Shown: positions 33,948 to 46,040, counted from the stretch's first letter. The stretch: 64,000 nucleotides of DNA from Trichostrongylus colubriformis (GCA_963978905.1 OZ022256.1:49276001-49340000), one strand, 5' to 3'. Translations and numbers: made by a program. The notes: generated from the letters alone by a model not told the origin.

Positions 33948-34040
33948 GTGCTGATATATAATATATCTATATAACTATATATATCTATATAATATATATT
34001 ATATATCTATATATCTATATAATATATGTGGTGTGAAATA
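33948..34040. repeat. TA/ATCT-rich simple repeat
   Basis: Runs of TATATCTATATAATATAT. The same simple sequence resumes at 34932-34985, so the mariner at 34041 inserted into it. Confidence 0.85.
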
Positions 34041-34931
34041 TTAGGTTGGTGAAAAAGTCCTGGGACACCAATTTCAAAAAAAAGTTAAAATTCGAAAAAA
34101 GGATCCGTGGGTCGATCGACGTTACAGATCAATAACCACACAATCGTAGATAACACTGAACTTATTTCGACTTATTTCGACTTGGGTGTCCCACGAACTG
34201 AGCGATTCAGATCGGTCATCGAGGTTAAGCATCGCTCAGTCTCTCCTCAGTCGATTCCGGATTAAGGACTTTCTGGGAGGGGTCGTTACAGGGGATGAAT
34301 CCTGGGTCTTCTACGCGAATCATAGCAGGAGAGTCCAGTGGTTTCCCCAAGGAGAAGCGGCTCCGACTCAATCGAAGACAGACACCCATCAAGAAAAGGT
34401 GATGCTGTGCTGTTGGTGGGACTCACAAAGAATGCTTTGCCACGAATTTCTCGAAAGTGGTACCACAGTAACCGCAAGCATCTAGTCTAATCAGCTGCAG
34501 AATTTGAGCGAGGCAATGCAACAAAAGCGGCCAGGACGAAACAAAGTTCACTTTCTTCATGACAACGCACGCCCTCATGTTGCAAGAATGTCTCGGGAGA
34601 AGTTGGAGGAGCTTGGATGGGAAGTACTGCCTCACCCTCCGTATTCGCCCGACCTTGCCCCTTCCGATTATCACCTATTTAGGGCCCTCAAACAAAATCT
34701 CAGAGATAAGGAATTTAATGATCAAGCTCAACTTGAATCGGAGGTGACGCGCTTCTTCGACTCACAGCCAGCTTCCTTCTGGAGAAAAGGTATTCGTGAT
34801 CTGCCCAAAAAATGGCAAAGTGTTATCGAGGCAGAAGGTGATTACTTTGTGATTTGAAATGACGAAGAAATAAAGTTTTTAAAATTTGAAAGAAAAGTTC
34901 TCAGTGTCCCAGGACTTTTTCACCAACCTAA
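34041..34931 (+). mobile_element. Mariner transposon, 5'-deleted but well conserved
   Basis: 28-bp inverted termini starting TTAGGTTGGTGAAAAAGTCC are flanked by TA on both sides. The 891-bp unit lacks the DNA-binding half of the transposase but keeps the catalytic half. TIR identity is almost complete, which suggests a recent insertion. Confidence 0.92.
34186..34857 (+). pseudogene. Mariner transposase, catalytic half, one in-frame stop
   Basis: A single reading frame covers all three catalytic aspartates: VTGDESWVFY, HDNARPHVA and SPDLAPSDYHLF. The last two are separated by 34 residues (DD34D, the mariner signature). The C-terminal LPKKWQSVIEAEGDYF is also intact. The frame is broken once, by TAG at 34483-34485. 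The N-terminal HTH region is deleted, so the copy could only be mobilised in trans. Confidence 0.88.
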
Positions 34932-34985
34932 TATATCTATACTATATAATCTATAGTGTGAGATATATCTATATAATATATGTAG
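34932..34985. repeat. TA-rich simple repeat, right part
   Basis: Continuation of the simple repeat interrupted by the mariner insertion. Confidence 0.75.
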
Positions 34986-35508
34986 TGATTGTTCAAACAA
35001 TCGATCCATATGGAATATGAAAATAATATGGCTAATCAAACATCTATACACATATATCATATAAGATATATGTATGTATTTGAATTTAACACATATGAAA
35101 ATATAAATAATTCCATCGAAAGTACATTAGTGGAGGCATTTCATGGTTCGATTGCGAACAGTTAACTCGACTGGCGAAATTTGGACCAGGAAAATAGCAG
35201 TTTCAATAATAAATTTCATGAATCGATCCTCTTACTAGCGCATGTAATTGTAAACTGGCGAAAAAGATACTGGGTGTATGCGGAAGTAGAATTTCACTAT
35301 CGCAATAGTGGTCCGAAATTGATCATCTATTCAAATTTCCGATTTTCACTTTCATGCTCCATTTACTTCTTCTTCTTCTATGTGTTGTCCAGCGTTTTTA
35401 AATTTTTATTCAGTCTCATTCTCTCGATTGTCTCATTCTCTCGATTGCTGAGAGCCATAACGAGGAGTATGATTGTTCTGGCTATAGGTGAATTGGTAGA
35501 GTCATATA
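34986..35508. other. No gene recognised
   Basis: AT-rich, with a chance 143-codon ORF (35181-35612) that runs on into the neighbouring MITE. Confidence 0.4.
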
Positions 35509-36013
35509 CAGTAACGCTCAAAAGCTCTCGGCCAAATGGTTTTTCACTTGTGTTTTTCACATTTGTAACTTTTTCGCGACTGGACCGATCCAAGAGAAAT
35601 TTTACTATGTAGTACTTGGGAACACTGCTTACTAAATATACTATTTTGGCGCTCAACGGTCTAAGTTACATTGTTAAATGCAATTTTTTGTTTTTGGAGT
35701 GCCATCCCTATGCCGTCCCGCTGTACCGCTGTCATCAAAAGTCTAAGTTTTTCTCTAAAGTATTGATATCTCCAAGGCTTGCTAGTTTCATCTTTGTGAA
35801 GAAAGCCATTTTTTCTTGACTAAGCCTTTTCTTTTTCTCCGATGGTTTTGTAGCAAATTCTTGTAAAAAACTATGAAAAGAGTTAAGCGGCACTCAAGTA
35901 AAAGGAAATGTTGACAAAAGGTTCGGGCACCACATTAAAATTACGTCATATTTGGTCTAGTAGAAAAAAGTTATGACAAAAAGTGTTTGGCCGAATACTT
36001 TCGAGCGCCACTG
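35509..36013. mobile_element. Tc1-like MITE, ~505 bp, family 5, copy 1
   Basis: Ends CAGTAACGCTCAAAAGC and the complement of CAGTGGCGCTCGAAAGT are flanked by TA at 35507-35508 and 36014-36015. The interior (for example GCCGTCCCGCTGTACCGCTG) is the reverse complement of the interior of 40939-41445, so the two are the same family in opposite orientation. No transposase. Confidence 0.85.
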
Positions 36014-39000
36014 TACATAAGAGACGACCTTTATTTTATCCCGGTTTTTATGAGTTTATTGATGCATTACTTATTCGTAGATATTTGCCAAGAGCCAGTG
36101 AGACATTGCTATGCTCAAGTAGATCTGCACCATTCTGTTCGTGTATGTAGCCTTCAATGGCCACACGTAGCTAGATATCTTTGCTTTTTGAGCTTGGGCT
36201 TTTTTAAATGCAGCTTTCAAGTCTTCAAACTTTGTTTGGCCATTTTTCTATCTTTCATTTACTAGTTTCCACGATGTGTTGCCACTCTCAAAAACCACAA
36301 GACATTATAGGATCCCCAGTAGTCGCAACCATACTCTACCACATTTTGGCTCAGTAAAGCCCCGTCTGCTCAACTGTCGTCAGACAGCAACAGCTGTGCA
36401 TAGTCATTTTGGAATGTAGATATTTGTTATATAACAGTACCTAATTCCGACACCCTACAATGCAACCACGTCGGTATTACACAAATATGCTTATTTATGT
36501 CATTTCCCTTGATTATTTGTACCGTTTTACAGTTGGCTGTAGCTACTATGCGAATGAGACGTAGCTATCAATTTCGCCTCGACTTCCTCGATGCTTGTAG
36601 ATCTCCTATCAGGGGGTAGGACATGAAAAATTCGATTATTACCATGATTCTAGGGAAAAGAGAATGTATGGCATTTCCAAGCTGTCAACATTGATTATTA
36701 CTGGTGAGACAGTATTATTGACAGGTGTAGCAAAAATTGAAGCATAAAAATTGTAAATTTAATCAAAGTTGATTGTTTTGTGTTTTGCCTCCTTATTTTA
36801 TGAAGTCAACTAATTCAGTCATAGAGGATAACACATTTTATGTGTGGGCTCATTCTTGTTGTCAAAAGTTCACTGATATTTGAAGGTTATTTTTTGAAGT
36901 TGAAAATGTTAGGCTTTGGTGCCTCTTTATCAGTTTGTACACAGTTAGTATGTGCATACAATGTCGCTTGAAAATAAGGAAAATTATAAACATACATATT
37001 ATGAATACATAAATTAGACAAAGGATCGTATTTTATTAAAAGTCGTGGAAGTACTAGACTGACATAAGCCGACTGCGGCAGTCGACTTAGATCTGTAGTG
37101 GCACCTGTATCCACTGTTCCATCAGTTTCAAAGATTACTGTAAAAACTTTTTGAAAATCCACAGCTACAGAAAATTCCGCTTTAGCTCAGAAGAATTTAT
37201 ACTCGTTGAAGCCCATGTTTGTAAAATTCCAGAGGTTACCGATGAACTTACTGATCTACGGCGGTCAATCTTCTCAAATCCAGCCAGTCAACGTATCCAA
37301 TTCCTGTGCTTGTGAATAAAAAACAATTTCTTGGACAGCTCACTATGAAGCGGATGCCTTTTCATGACGCCGTCTAATTGCTAAGGAAATGGGGCTGAAT
37401 AGCCGAGTCTCCGTCTCAGGCCGCAAATACAAGGTTTTCCTGGTAACTCTCAACATTCTTGGTTTTGACACGCGATGTACTTAGAAATTCCACGCCTTGG
37501 GATGGGATGTCACCATTTGAAGAGAAGGGGCTTCCACAAAAAAAGCTTCAGTCATGGCACGTGCCTTTCCACATTTCTCCTGGAGCACATTACTCAAATT
37601 GGTCGATCATGGCCATGTCCGCTACGAATGGGATCATAAAAAAAGGCTGTCTTCCCGTCCTATTTACAGTAACCCTTGTATGTTTACTTTATTTCACCCA
37701 GTATGGAAATAAATAACTCATCAAACCCTTCTATAAGCGCTCATTGGTGCTTTCCCAACTAACCTTCATAAATAGCAAGCTTTTTATTTCCCTTCTTTTT
37801 TACTATCTTTTTCATTTTTGGCAGCTCCGTCATGAGCTCAGGCGACGTCTATCACTAGCAGCTTCTGCCATATCCTCTTTTTAACCTCATCATTCGCTCC
37901 AAAGCGCTTTCTTAGACCGGTCGGTCACCGCCGTCGTCACCTACTAAGTGCCAGCCATCTGGGACGACTTTCATCTTTGGCGCCCCGGCGACAAAACTGT
38001 CTGTCACCCAATACTGTGCGCAACCGCCATCGGATTACGCCGATCCCACATAAATCCGCCAGAGGTCTTAAGGACGCGTTGGGTCAGTCCATCCATATAC
38101 GCCACAGACGTCGGGCTACTGCTGTTCGGGGGCTTCTGTTAGCTTTTTGGGATATTTATTTGCTTATACTCTAGACAGGGTCAAGCTTTGATTTCTTAAA
38201 GGTTGCCAATGTCTCCGGTTACGTAGCCATTCATCTGCCATCAAAATTGCACCTGATTTACCCATGAGACAACGGTATTTCATGCATTTTAAAGGGTTCT
38301 GGTATATTTCGAATTACGGAAAATTCACTCTGATTTCCCTTTATACGCTGCAGCGTGCATTCATAAATCACTGACCGTATCTCGCGTATCCCCCACACCC
38401 CATTTGCCCTCATCAATTGGTGTGTTTCGTCAGTTTTTTGCCGGCCACAATTGCACTAATCTGCTCGTCTGGCGCACATGTGTATTTGATAGTTATCGAT
38501 CCACGAATCGTCCTTCATACTACTGCTAACGTCTTTTCGCCGTCTCGTCTTCCTCGGGATTGAAACTGCTCCCTGGCTGGCTGGTTCGTTCATTTTCGAT
38601 GGTCCGCGCGTTGTGCGAGCACAGCTCGGCTCCGCCTCCGAATTTCCCACACCCCACACAGTTACTGCATCTGGTAGTGGTCTCCGAGCCCCGAGTGGGG
38701 AACTCGGCCATCACGATGACGCCAGTTGTGCTAGTCCGGCTGATCTCTTCTGCTCAAGTGCCCTCTTCAACGACTGCTCACATTCGTTGTCCCTTTTTGA
38801 TTTATATTGCTTCGTAATCCTCAACGCTTAGCGACGAGACTATTCGTGCTCAGAAAAAGGGATTAGTGGTCGTCGTCGTCGTTGGAGCTGGTGGTCATTC
38901 TCCTTATCGGGTCGACATGTAGACGAGTCGTATACTACCACGATAAGCCCCCACCTTGGATTCCATACCCTTCGTAAACCTTTTTCCATATCACTGTATT

Positions 39001-39824
39001 TCTAGTTTTACGCTTTTTGAACACACACTAGCGAACTTTATTGAAATATGACTATGAAATTCAACCTGCAATCCTAATATTGTGGCTTTTTTTTGATAAA
39101 TTTCGCACCTAATTTTGTAGCCCTTTTCAGTAACCGTAAAAACCTTTACTCTTGTTTATCGTCGATTTGGTCAGAAAGAATAACCTTTCATTCCAAACTT
39201 TAGCCCTCTCGAAGCTACGGTAGGACCTTCATTTTGGATCTTCACTGTTTTGTTATAAAATTGAATAAATGAATTTCGGTCATGATTTTGTATCCTTTTT
39301 TGAGTTACTGTGAGATCCTTCATCGAAAATTTGCACCGTTTGAGCCGAAAAAAATGAACCCAGATAAATTTGCTAATCGTCTTGTTATTACTCATTAAAT
39401 TGAAAACATGTTTAAAGGAGAGTCTCTATATATCAGGTCAGTTCATTTGACTTCATTTTCTCGTTTTCTAGAAATCTCTTGGTATTTTCATGGTGTTTCT
39501 TCGGTTTTGTCTCTACAGTAACCGTTAATTTCCAGCTAACTCATCGGGTATTTTTTACTTTCGCCCGTGTATTTGTTTCTGTGATCTAAGGAGGTGTGAT
39601 ACCACTTACGTTGTTTTTCGTACATGTTTCTTGGAGTGCATATTTTGCACTAACTTTCAGTTTGAGCGCTGCTGTGCGTTAAATGCTCAGTGGCTCGATG
39701 ATATCTTACTCGCTCCTATGTCAGCTTTCCTTGGAAGCATTAATTTGTAAAGAACTCGAACAGGAATTTTGCTCAGATGGTGATATATCCGTGCTATCAA
39801 GTGGCCCGAAGCTTTTCTTGATGT
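36014..39824. other. No gene recognised
   Basis: Short ORFs only. A GC-richer tract at 37860-38150 and another at 38400-38830 have unique-looking sequence and could include an untranslated exon or regulatory DNA. I see no protein family and no paired splice sites that I can defend. Confidence 0.35.
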
Positions 39825-39995
39825 GAAATGCGCCACGCATTCTACCTCCATTCAAAATCGTAGCGGCATTTGAATGCGATTTGGTCTACACAATGTCTTG
39901 CGAACAAGTCACTGTTTTTCCCCACCCATACGGCATGGTACCAAACTACTCGCCCGGATTAGTGGAAGGCCTGGTTAACGTAAAGTTGGTCCGGA
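39825..39995 (-). repeat. tRNA-headed SINE-like element, minus, 5'-truncated
   Basis: The 3' half of the family: ATGCGCCACGCATTC, GAATGCGATTTGGTCTACACAATG and GGTACCAAACTACTCGCC all correspond to the core. The head is missing. Confidence 0.55.
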
Positions 39996-40938
39996 TTTGG
40001 TCATCGGACCATACGAGCACGTGGAAGCAGCACTAATTATCAGCACATCGTATATAGGGTCTTTTTATAGAATTTTTCAAATGGTAGAAGCCATCTTTGT
40101 AGCAGTGCTATGTAAAAAAATCACTTAAGACAATAGCCCAGTAATTATACTCAGAGGACCAACTGTTTAATTTCTGGAGGAGGGGGGGGGGAGACGATAG
40201 GTATCCTCACCATCATGTCATAAAGTTGGCTAAGGATACGGAAGAGCCAAAAAAAGAGGAAAAGTCGAAGGGGATTCTCAGAAACCCCAAGAAGGAGCGG
40301 TCTTACTAACCTACGCCTTGGACAAGATCACACCACCGAAGCAGGCGTTCGCAAAAGTATCTACTTAAGCTCATCACCCAAATTTCAGCGATGCTGCCTT
40401 TTCTCAATAAAACACTTTTACTGCAAGAGTTTCGTCGATCCTATCTTATCACAATCGATAACGAGCCGTTTTTGTCAGTTAGTTACCACAGCTGCTCCTC
40501 TAGTCAAGTCGGTTACAGGAGTGGGCCATTCTGAGGCGGTCTGGGTCATCTTATTATATATGGGTTCACGCTTACCACTCATCCTAACTCCCCCGTAAAA
40601 GTACAAGCTTTTCATTCGCTTGAAGAGCTACCTTCTTACAGATGGAACCAAAATTGTCTTATCGCGAACTGTGCCCTTAATTACTGGCCATTTCTTAGAG
40701 AGAATAGAAATCTAGTTTTTCAGCCGGTACGTATACGTCCTTCAATTCGTAGACAAATGAAATTCAAGGAAAACGCTGAATTGGTGAATTCAATATACCA
40801 GAAGTGTATGTGAGACCTCATAAAAACCTCAGATTTCATGCGTCAGATTTCATTATTTTTTGAATTCTTTAGCATAGCACGCTACATTCTGAGCCATCGC
40901 TATTTCTCAGAAAACCTCTACGTCTCATTTTTGATATA
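39996..40938. other. No gene recognised
   Basis: Holds a G10 tract at 40182-40191. No coding signal. Confidence 0.4.
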
Positions 40939-41445
40939 CAGTAGCGCTCAAAAGTCTTCGGCCAAAACTCTTTTGTCATAACTTTTTTCTACTTGACCAA
41001 ATTTGACAAAATTTTAATGTGTGGTGCCTGAACCTATTGCCAACATTTCTTTCTACTTGAGTGCCGCTTGACACTTTTCATGGTTTTTTACAAGAATTTA
41101 CTACAAGACCACCCAGAAAAAAATAAAAGGCTTGGTCAAGGGGAACGGCTTTCCTTACAAAAACAAAACGAGCAAGCCTCGGAGAACTTTAATATATTGT
41201 AGAAAGACCACGACTTTTGATGACAGCGGCACAGCGGGACGGCATAGCGATGGCACTCCAAAAACAAAAAGTTTCATATAACCGCGTAACCTATACCGTT
41301 GAGCGTCAAAATAGTAAATTACGTATGCAGTGTATCCAAGTACAACATACTAAAATTTCTCTTAGATCGGTGCAGTTACAAAAAAGTTACAAGTGAAAAA
41401 CCCCAAGTGAAAGACCATTTCGCCGAAGACTTTTGAGCGCTACTG
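40939..41445. mobile_element. Tc1-like MITE, ~507 bp, family 5, copy 2
   Basis: Near-perfect ends: CAGTAGCGCTCAAAAGTCTTCGGCC and its complement, with flanking TA. Same family as 35509-36013 in reverse orientation. The better-preserved ends suggest it is the younger of the two. Confidence 0.88.
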
Positions 41446-41902
41446 TATGTAAATGGATATGGTATTTTTCATAGTTACGCGATTCATTTTAGCTTTTACC
41501 GGTCCTCTCCATGCGTGTCGTGGAAATCATCTTTGGGAAGGTCCGAAACAATCTATCAACACAATCCAGTTTCCATAAACCGATTTGGCTATTGCTATTT
41601 GGCTCGAAAATGCTCGATTACCCATCCGTGTCTGTTGATCCTTGAGGTGTACTTCTAGAACAGTGCTACCAGTGCATATTTCTCAGCTTCCTACTCTAGG
41701 TTCCCCCTATTGATCTCACTTCACTATCTCTCTGCTTCCTTATTGCCTTCTAGGCAGAACATTTTTTGAATTTTTTTTGCCCTTTTCAACATAATTCCTC
41801 ATGATGAGCTATGTTTGGTTACCATTCGCATGAGCACTCTTAGAATCGAAAAGCCTTCAAGAACTTGTTAAATTCAACAATAAAACTATTGGGCGAAGGT
41901 GT
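41446..41902. other. No gene recognised
   Basis: Short ORFs only. Confidence 0.4.
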
Positions 41903-42163
41903 TATAGTGACAGGTGGCGCATACCCCACTCTCATGATGAGGGGATCAGTTCCTTCATCAACGCCCGCTCAGGTCAACCAACCCCTTCGGGGTGGGTGAA
42001 TGGGTACCAGTCTTGTCTGGTAAGACGAAAGCGCTAACTCGCACGTTGGCTGGCTCCTCGCAAGTCATTGTATAGGCCGAATTGCATCACCTACAACCAT
42101 GATTCTGAATGAAACTGAAATGCGCGGCGCATCCCACAGAAGGGATTTGTCAACGCCAAACCC
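41903..42163 (+). repeat. tRNA-headed SINE-like element, near full length
   Basis: Contains the head ATAGTGACAGGTGGCGCATA, GGATCAGTTCC in B-box position, GGGTACCAGTCTTGTCTGG, AAGTCATTGTATAGGCCGAA and the tail GCGCGGCGCATCCCAC to GTCAACGCC. It is the most complete copy in the window, about 260 bp. Confidence 0.7.
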
Positions 42164-43287
42164 TAATTTGACCGTAATCCTCTACTTAGAAGTGTTTGCA
42201 GAAAAGTACATAAGCGGTAGGTTTGAAAGAGTATCAGCACTCAAGGTGGAACTCAAGTGAAGACACATGACACTACATAGGATAACACATGTTTCATGGA
42301 TCTATGTAGTGGTCTGAATGGGATTCCCGCCCAATCTGGTAGGGGGCTGCACCATTCTGGATCTTTTCTGGATTTCGTGACAGTTAGCGTAAAGAACATT
42401 TTTTGTTGATCGACGGGCTCAGTAAACCATTGTCTTTTGACCCACTCAGAAGAAGGCGGTTTCTCAAGGGAATCCCAGTGAAGTGCAGCTTTTCCACTAC
42501 ATTCTTCATTTGTCCATCCATAGCGATGATTTCAAACTATCCATCAAGTTTCTCAAGTTTTATTCCTTTTTCTGAATTTTTGAAATATTTGCTGTGTTTT
42601 CTATCATTACGATTTCTCGGAAAAATCTTTGCGAATCAATTCAGCTACACTTCTTTTGTGAACAGATGGTGGAATGCGGGGCCTATCCCAGCGCGATTTG
42701 TTCAAGACCGATTTCCTCTTGCATTGATTATACTGTATTTTGTTTATTATTTTCTATCTTTTTTGCAAAATTTTATCATACCTACGTACGTACATCAGGT
42801 TGCCTGTTCTACTCTGTTCTGCTCTTTATTGTTAAGTGATGTACGCCTTCCTTCTTCCATTTCATTCGTACTTCCTTAATTTTTCTGTTCTGCTGTTGAT
42901 TTCCAATTTTTCTTAACTGCTTTTATTTTCTTTTTATTCTCCACTATAATCTAGTATTCTAAAGCGAAACGCAAGCGAAACGTTATGTTCATGTCACATC
43001 TCCGAAAGTTTACATCAACAGGCCAGCAACAGGCTGACATGTGTCATTTCTATCATTTTTCTCATTTCCCTTCATTTTTTGCTCTTTACGGAAGATCGAC
43101 AGAGCTTCATTATCGCGTCAGTCGGCGCTGTTTTCACACGACATCTCGAATCCCGTCATCGTTCATTTTCATGATGTATCCGATGTCCATGCAGCCGCTC
43201 CTCGTTTTTTTTCGCGTCAAAAATGTGCATCGAGGCGGTGACTGACGAAAAATTATGCTGACGACGCGGTACATCCTGTTTTTTCAG
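42164..43287. promoter_or_regulatory. Upstream region of the adhesion-molecule gene
   Basis: About 1.1 kb before the first coding exon, with short ORFs and a 158-codon hydrophobic ORF (42403-42879) that I do not trust. The GC-richer tract from 43010 to 43290 is unique-looking and is a plausible promoter region. No TATA or other specific element is claimed. Confidence 0.3.
43277..43287 (+). promoter_or_regulatory. Splice acceptor, possible spliced-leader addition site
   Basis: TGTTTTTTCAG followed by C matches the nematode acceptor consensus very well. It lies 138 bases upstream of the start codon of the signal-peptide exon, with no recognised upstream coding exon. It could accept a spliced leader, or a cis-spliced non-coding first exon. 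Confidence 0.5.
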
Positions 43288-43324
43288 CTCGCACGTGTGG
43301 AGGAAGACGACTTTGGAACAGAAA

Positions 43325-43372
43325 ACACAGCAGTAGCAAGCAGTAGTAGCAGCAGTAGCAGGCAGTAGCAAT
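43325..43372. repeat. CAG/TAG-rich simple repeat in the 5' untranslated region
   Basis: An imperfect run of AGCAGTAGCAAGCAGTAGTA type, between the acceptor and the start codon. Confidence 0.7.
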
Positions 43373-43425
43373 AGCAACGATTTTGAAGGTGGAAGGACTC
43401 ATTTGATCGTCATAGAAGAGATGAG

Positions 43426-43504
43426 ATGACCGCTGTCGCTGTGCTACACCTATTCAATTCTGTCATATTCCTTTTGATTGTCAACGAATCTCTGTCATTC
43501 ATAG
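43426..43504 (+). CDS. Exon 1 of contactin/L1-type cell-adhesion gene: signal peptide
   Basis: ATG at 43426 opens 26 codons plus one base and ends at a strong donor (ATAG/GTGAGT). The peptide starts MTAVAVLHLFNSVIFLLIVN, with a hydrophobic core typical of a secretory signal peptide, and ends SLSFI. An upstream ATG at 43421 is followed directly by a stop, so 43426 is the start. It ends in phase 1, exactly what the exon at 52220 needs (G plus GG makes Gly27). Joining it to the Ig exons across 8.7 kb is an inference from phase and function; transcripts would confirm it. Confidence 0.7.
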
Positions 43505-44884
43505 GTGAGTCTTTTGATGTGTAGGATTCCTTAAGGTTTGTCTTCGTTATATTATTAATTAATTAATTTATCTATTGATGGACATGCCATATTGCGTGTT
43601 TTGGGAACAGGTAACAAGTAATATTTGTTTAAAAAAAGCTGAAGACGTCACATATGCACGGATGTAGGCAGAGTCGAGCATGGATTTTGGAATACTCAGC
43701 GGAAAGAGTCGTATTTTTGGAAAATTCTCCAAAGATTCCTCTTTTGAGTAATTTTGGAAATGAAGTGGCTTTTGAAAAAGGTCATCAATCGAAAATCGTA
43801 TTTGGTACGAGGTAGTCATGATATGACTGGCAATTGAAGATAAGGGATACACCTTGAGCGTAGAAACATAGAAGAAGGTAGCGTCGGAAGCGTCGAGATG
43901 GAGAAGGGGTCGAACTTTCCAAAAAAAATTTCTCTCGTATTTCCCAAAAAAATTTCCCAAAAAAGAATTCCCAAGACATGAGCCTGGTAGTAAGATCGCT
44001 TGCCACCTGTGCTAGAAAACCCTTTTATCATTCTAAAATCGGCCAAATGATGTCACATCGGTGTGATAAGATTAAATTTGAATTCAAAATTTGAATTTGA
44101 CTTATTTTATTCCGCTTACGCCCAATAGCAATTTTCAAAGCCATCCTTTTCATCTCAATTACTAACATCCTCATACGAAAGGAAGCAGGCACAAATTGTG
44201 CTGCCGTCTTGCTATACAATCTCAGTGAAGCAGAATTCTAGCTTAATTATAATAGTATAGTTTAATTAACCTCACCAACTGCTCGTTATTTCGCCTTGAC
44301 CGTCCTTCTAAAAATCATAGGGTAGCCCTCGTGAGCAGTCCGAAAAAACGTTCAGCTCGTTAATGAGATCTCTCTAATCAAACGAATGCCTTTCTCCCTC
44401 AGAGGAGCGTCTCCGTCCGTCACAAAGACCCTTCACCCAAATGAGCGACTTCACAGCCGTTCAATGGCACTGCATTTGAGGGTTCACAGCACCTGAGCTG
44501 TCTTCAATCATTCACTCTGAGGTGTGATGTCAGTTTAACGTTAGTGCACCAATCAGTTCCATGTCACTTATTCGTCACCGCGGGTGACAAGACGGTCTCT
44601 CTGCTGATCAATCTGGAAAGCCACCTAGTGGGTGGAAATCCCTGCTGTAATCTATTGGTTGATGCCTGCAAGTGCAATGATTCAATTGTGGAATTGGGGC
44701 CAATATGGGGACCAGGGTTCACCGGAATCGAGGATTCCTCGAAGGCAGGGGTCGTATTTGACCGGATAGGAGGGTGTGAGATCGTAACTTCAAAGGTCAA
44801 CAATAAGCATTAAAATAGGCATTACCTCAAGCTGTGTGACAAAATGCAAAATGAATATATTTTTGCCACGGGAAAGGATAAATA

Positions 44885-45012
44885 GAAATAAAACACATTG
44901 CAATTATGCAGTCCGGCAACAGTTGCTGGTATTGTAGAGGTCGAAAAAAGGGGGGAGGGGGGTCGTACTAAAGCGGCAATTTCCCTCGATCGACACCCAC
45001 CTGAGAGTGCCC
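44885..45012 (+). repeat. Interspersed repeat family 3
   Basis: Contains CACATTGCAATTATGCAGTC, TTGTAGAGGTCGAAAAAAGG, an interrupted G run and GTCGTACTAAAGCGGC, matching 16212-16370. Its right part (GAGTGCCCT) is interrupted by the hAT-like MITE at 45022. Confidence 0.65.
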
Positions 45013-45013
45013 T

Positions 45014-45270
45014 GATGGGGACGGGTGCGTGCAGATATGACAGCGAATCGCTTCGCGGCGCTTCATTCGCAGCGCCACCAGTACGGCCTGCGAATCGATT
45101 GCTCTTGGTAGCTCGGCAGAGCGTGGCTGCCTTACATATGCGCTTCCACCCATGCCACACTGCCTCGCTTCAAGGCTGCCATGCCCTGCCACTGGCACTC
45201 GCACCCGCCGCGCCGCTCGCCGCGGGCGGTTACGCGATCCGCTGTCATATCTGCACACACCCGATGGGGA
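45014..45270. mobile_element. hAT-like MITE, family 6, with 8-bp target duplication
   Basis: The element (45022-45262) has inverted ends around GTGTGCAGATATGACAG. The 8-bp sequence GATGGGGA stands at both sides (45014-45021, 45263-45270). Eight-base duplications are typical of the hAT superfamily. The interior is GC-rich and shared with the split copy at 51085-51827. No transposase: long ORFs over it are shadows. Confidence 0.82.
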
Positions 45271-45834
45271 GCTGTCGATGGTATCGTGTATCTATGCTTC
45301 CGCGAGTAAACGGAAACAGTGACTTGAGATCCACTTTAATTGTGTTGACGAAACATGAATTTCCATAATACTCTTCCAACTTGATCATTTGAAGCATCGC
45401 CCCTTCGGAGCAGCTCAATCAGAATTAAGCTCGACTCGAGATTGTTCTTAGCTGAGACTGGTCCTGGGCGAAGGTAAACGAAGAAAAATTCACGCATTGT
45501 TAGCCGTGTCACGTAAGACTTATACAATATGTGAGCTCAAGCAGGGTCAAGCCTAGAATTGGGAAATTTGTTGAGGAAAATCATCAATCAATAATCATAA
45601 TATTCTTACCTAGTACAAAGCATAGTTGTATGGCAATATTGGTCTCGCATCCCAACCAGAAATGGGCGCACCTAACCAACTTTGGACGCGTTCAAGCCAT
45701 GTAAGAGCCGCCTGATAGAGAAGGGACACCCACCTTAATGTCTGCTATTTCCACAATTGTTCTACAAACCGTACGGAGGATAAATAATAAAGATGTTGGC
45801 TTTAATCAATCTGTTATTGGGATGCACCGCACAT

Positions 45835-46040
45835 TCTAGTTCGGTTCAGAAGGGCGTGGTAAGGTGAATGCGATTTGGCCTATACAATGACTTGCGGGGC
45901 TAGCCGATGTTCAAGTCAGTACTTTTATCTTCCCAGACAAGTCTGGTGCCACACACCTACTGCGGAAAATTTGAAAACCTGATCACCTTGGGTGGGAGTA
46001 GGTGCGAGTGGGAGTGCGCCATTTACTACTTCAACACCTC
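45835..46040 (-). repeat. tRNA-headed SINE-like element, minus copy
   Basis: Contains GGTGAATGCGATTTGGCC, TATACAATGACTTGCGG, and CCAGACAAGTCTGGTGCC, matching the family core in reverse. The head lies near 46035. Confidence 0.65.

Noticed and set aside
35181..35612. 143-codon ORF
   Set aside because: It continues through the left TIR of a Tc1-like MITE and has low-complexity translation.
42403..42879. 158-codon hydrophobic ORF upstream of the adhesion gene
   Set aside because: T-rich, low-complexity hydrophobic translation with no motif and no splice support; probably chance in pyrimidine-rich DNA.
44898..45368. 156-codon plus-strand ORF and overlapping minus ORFs
   Set aside because: They lie across a family 3 repeat and the GC-rich interior of a hAT-like MITE, and the other copy of the MITE is not open in the same frame.
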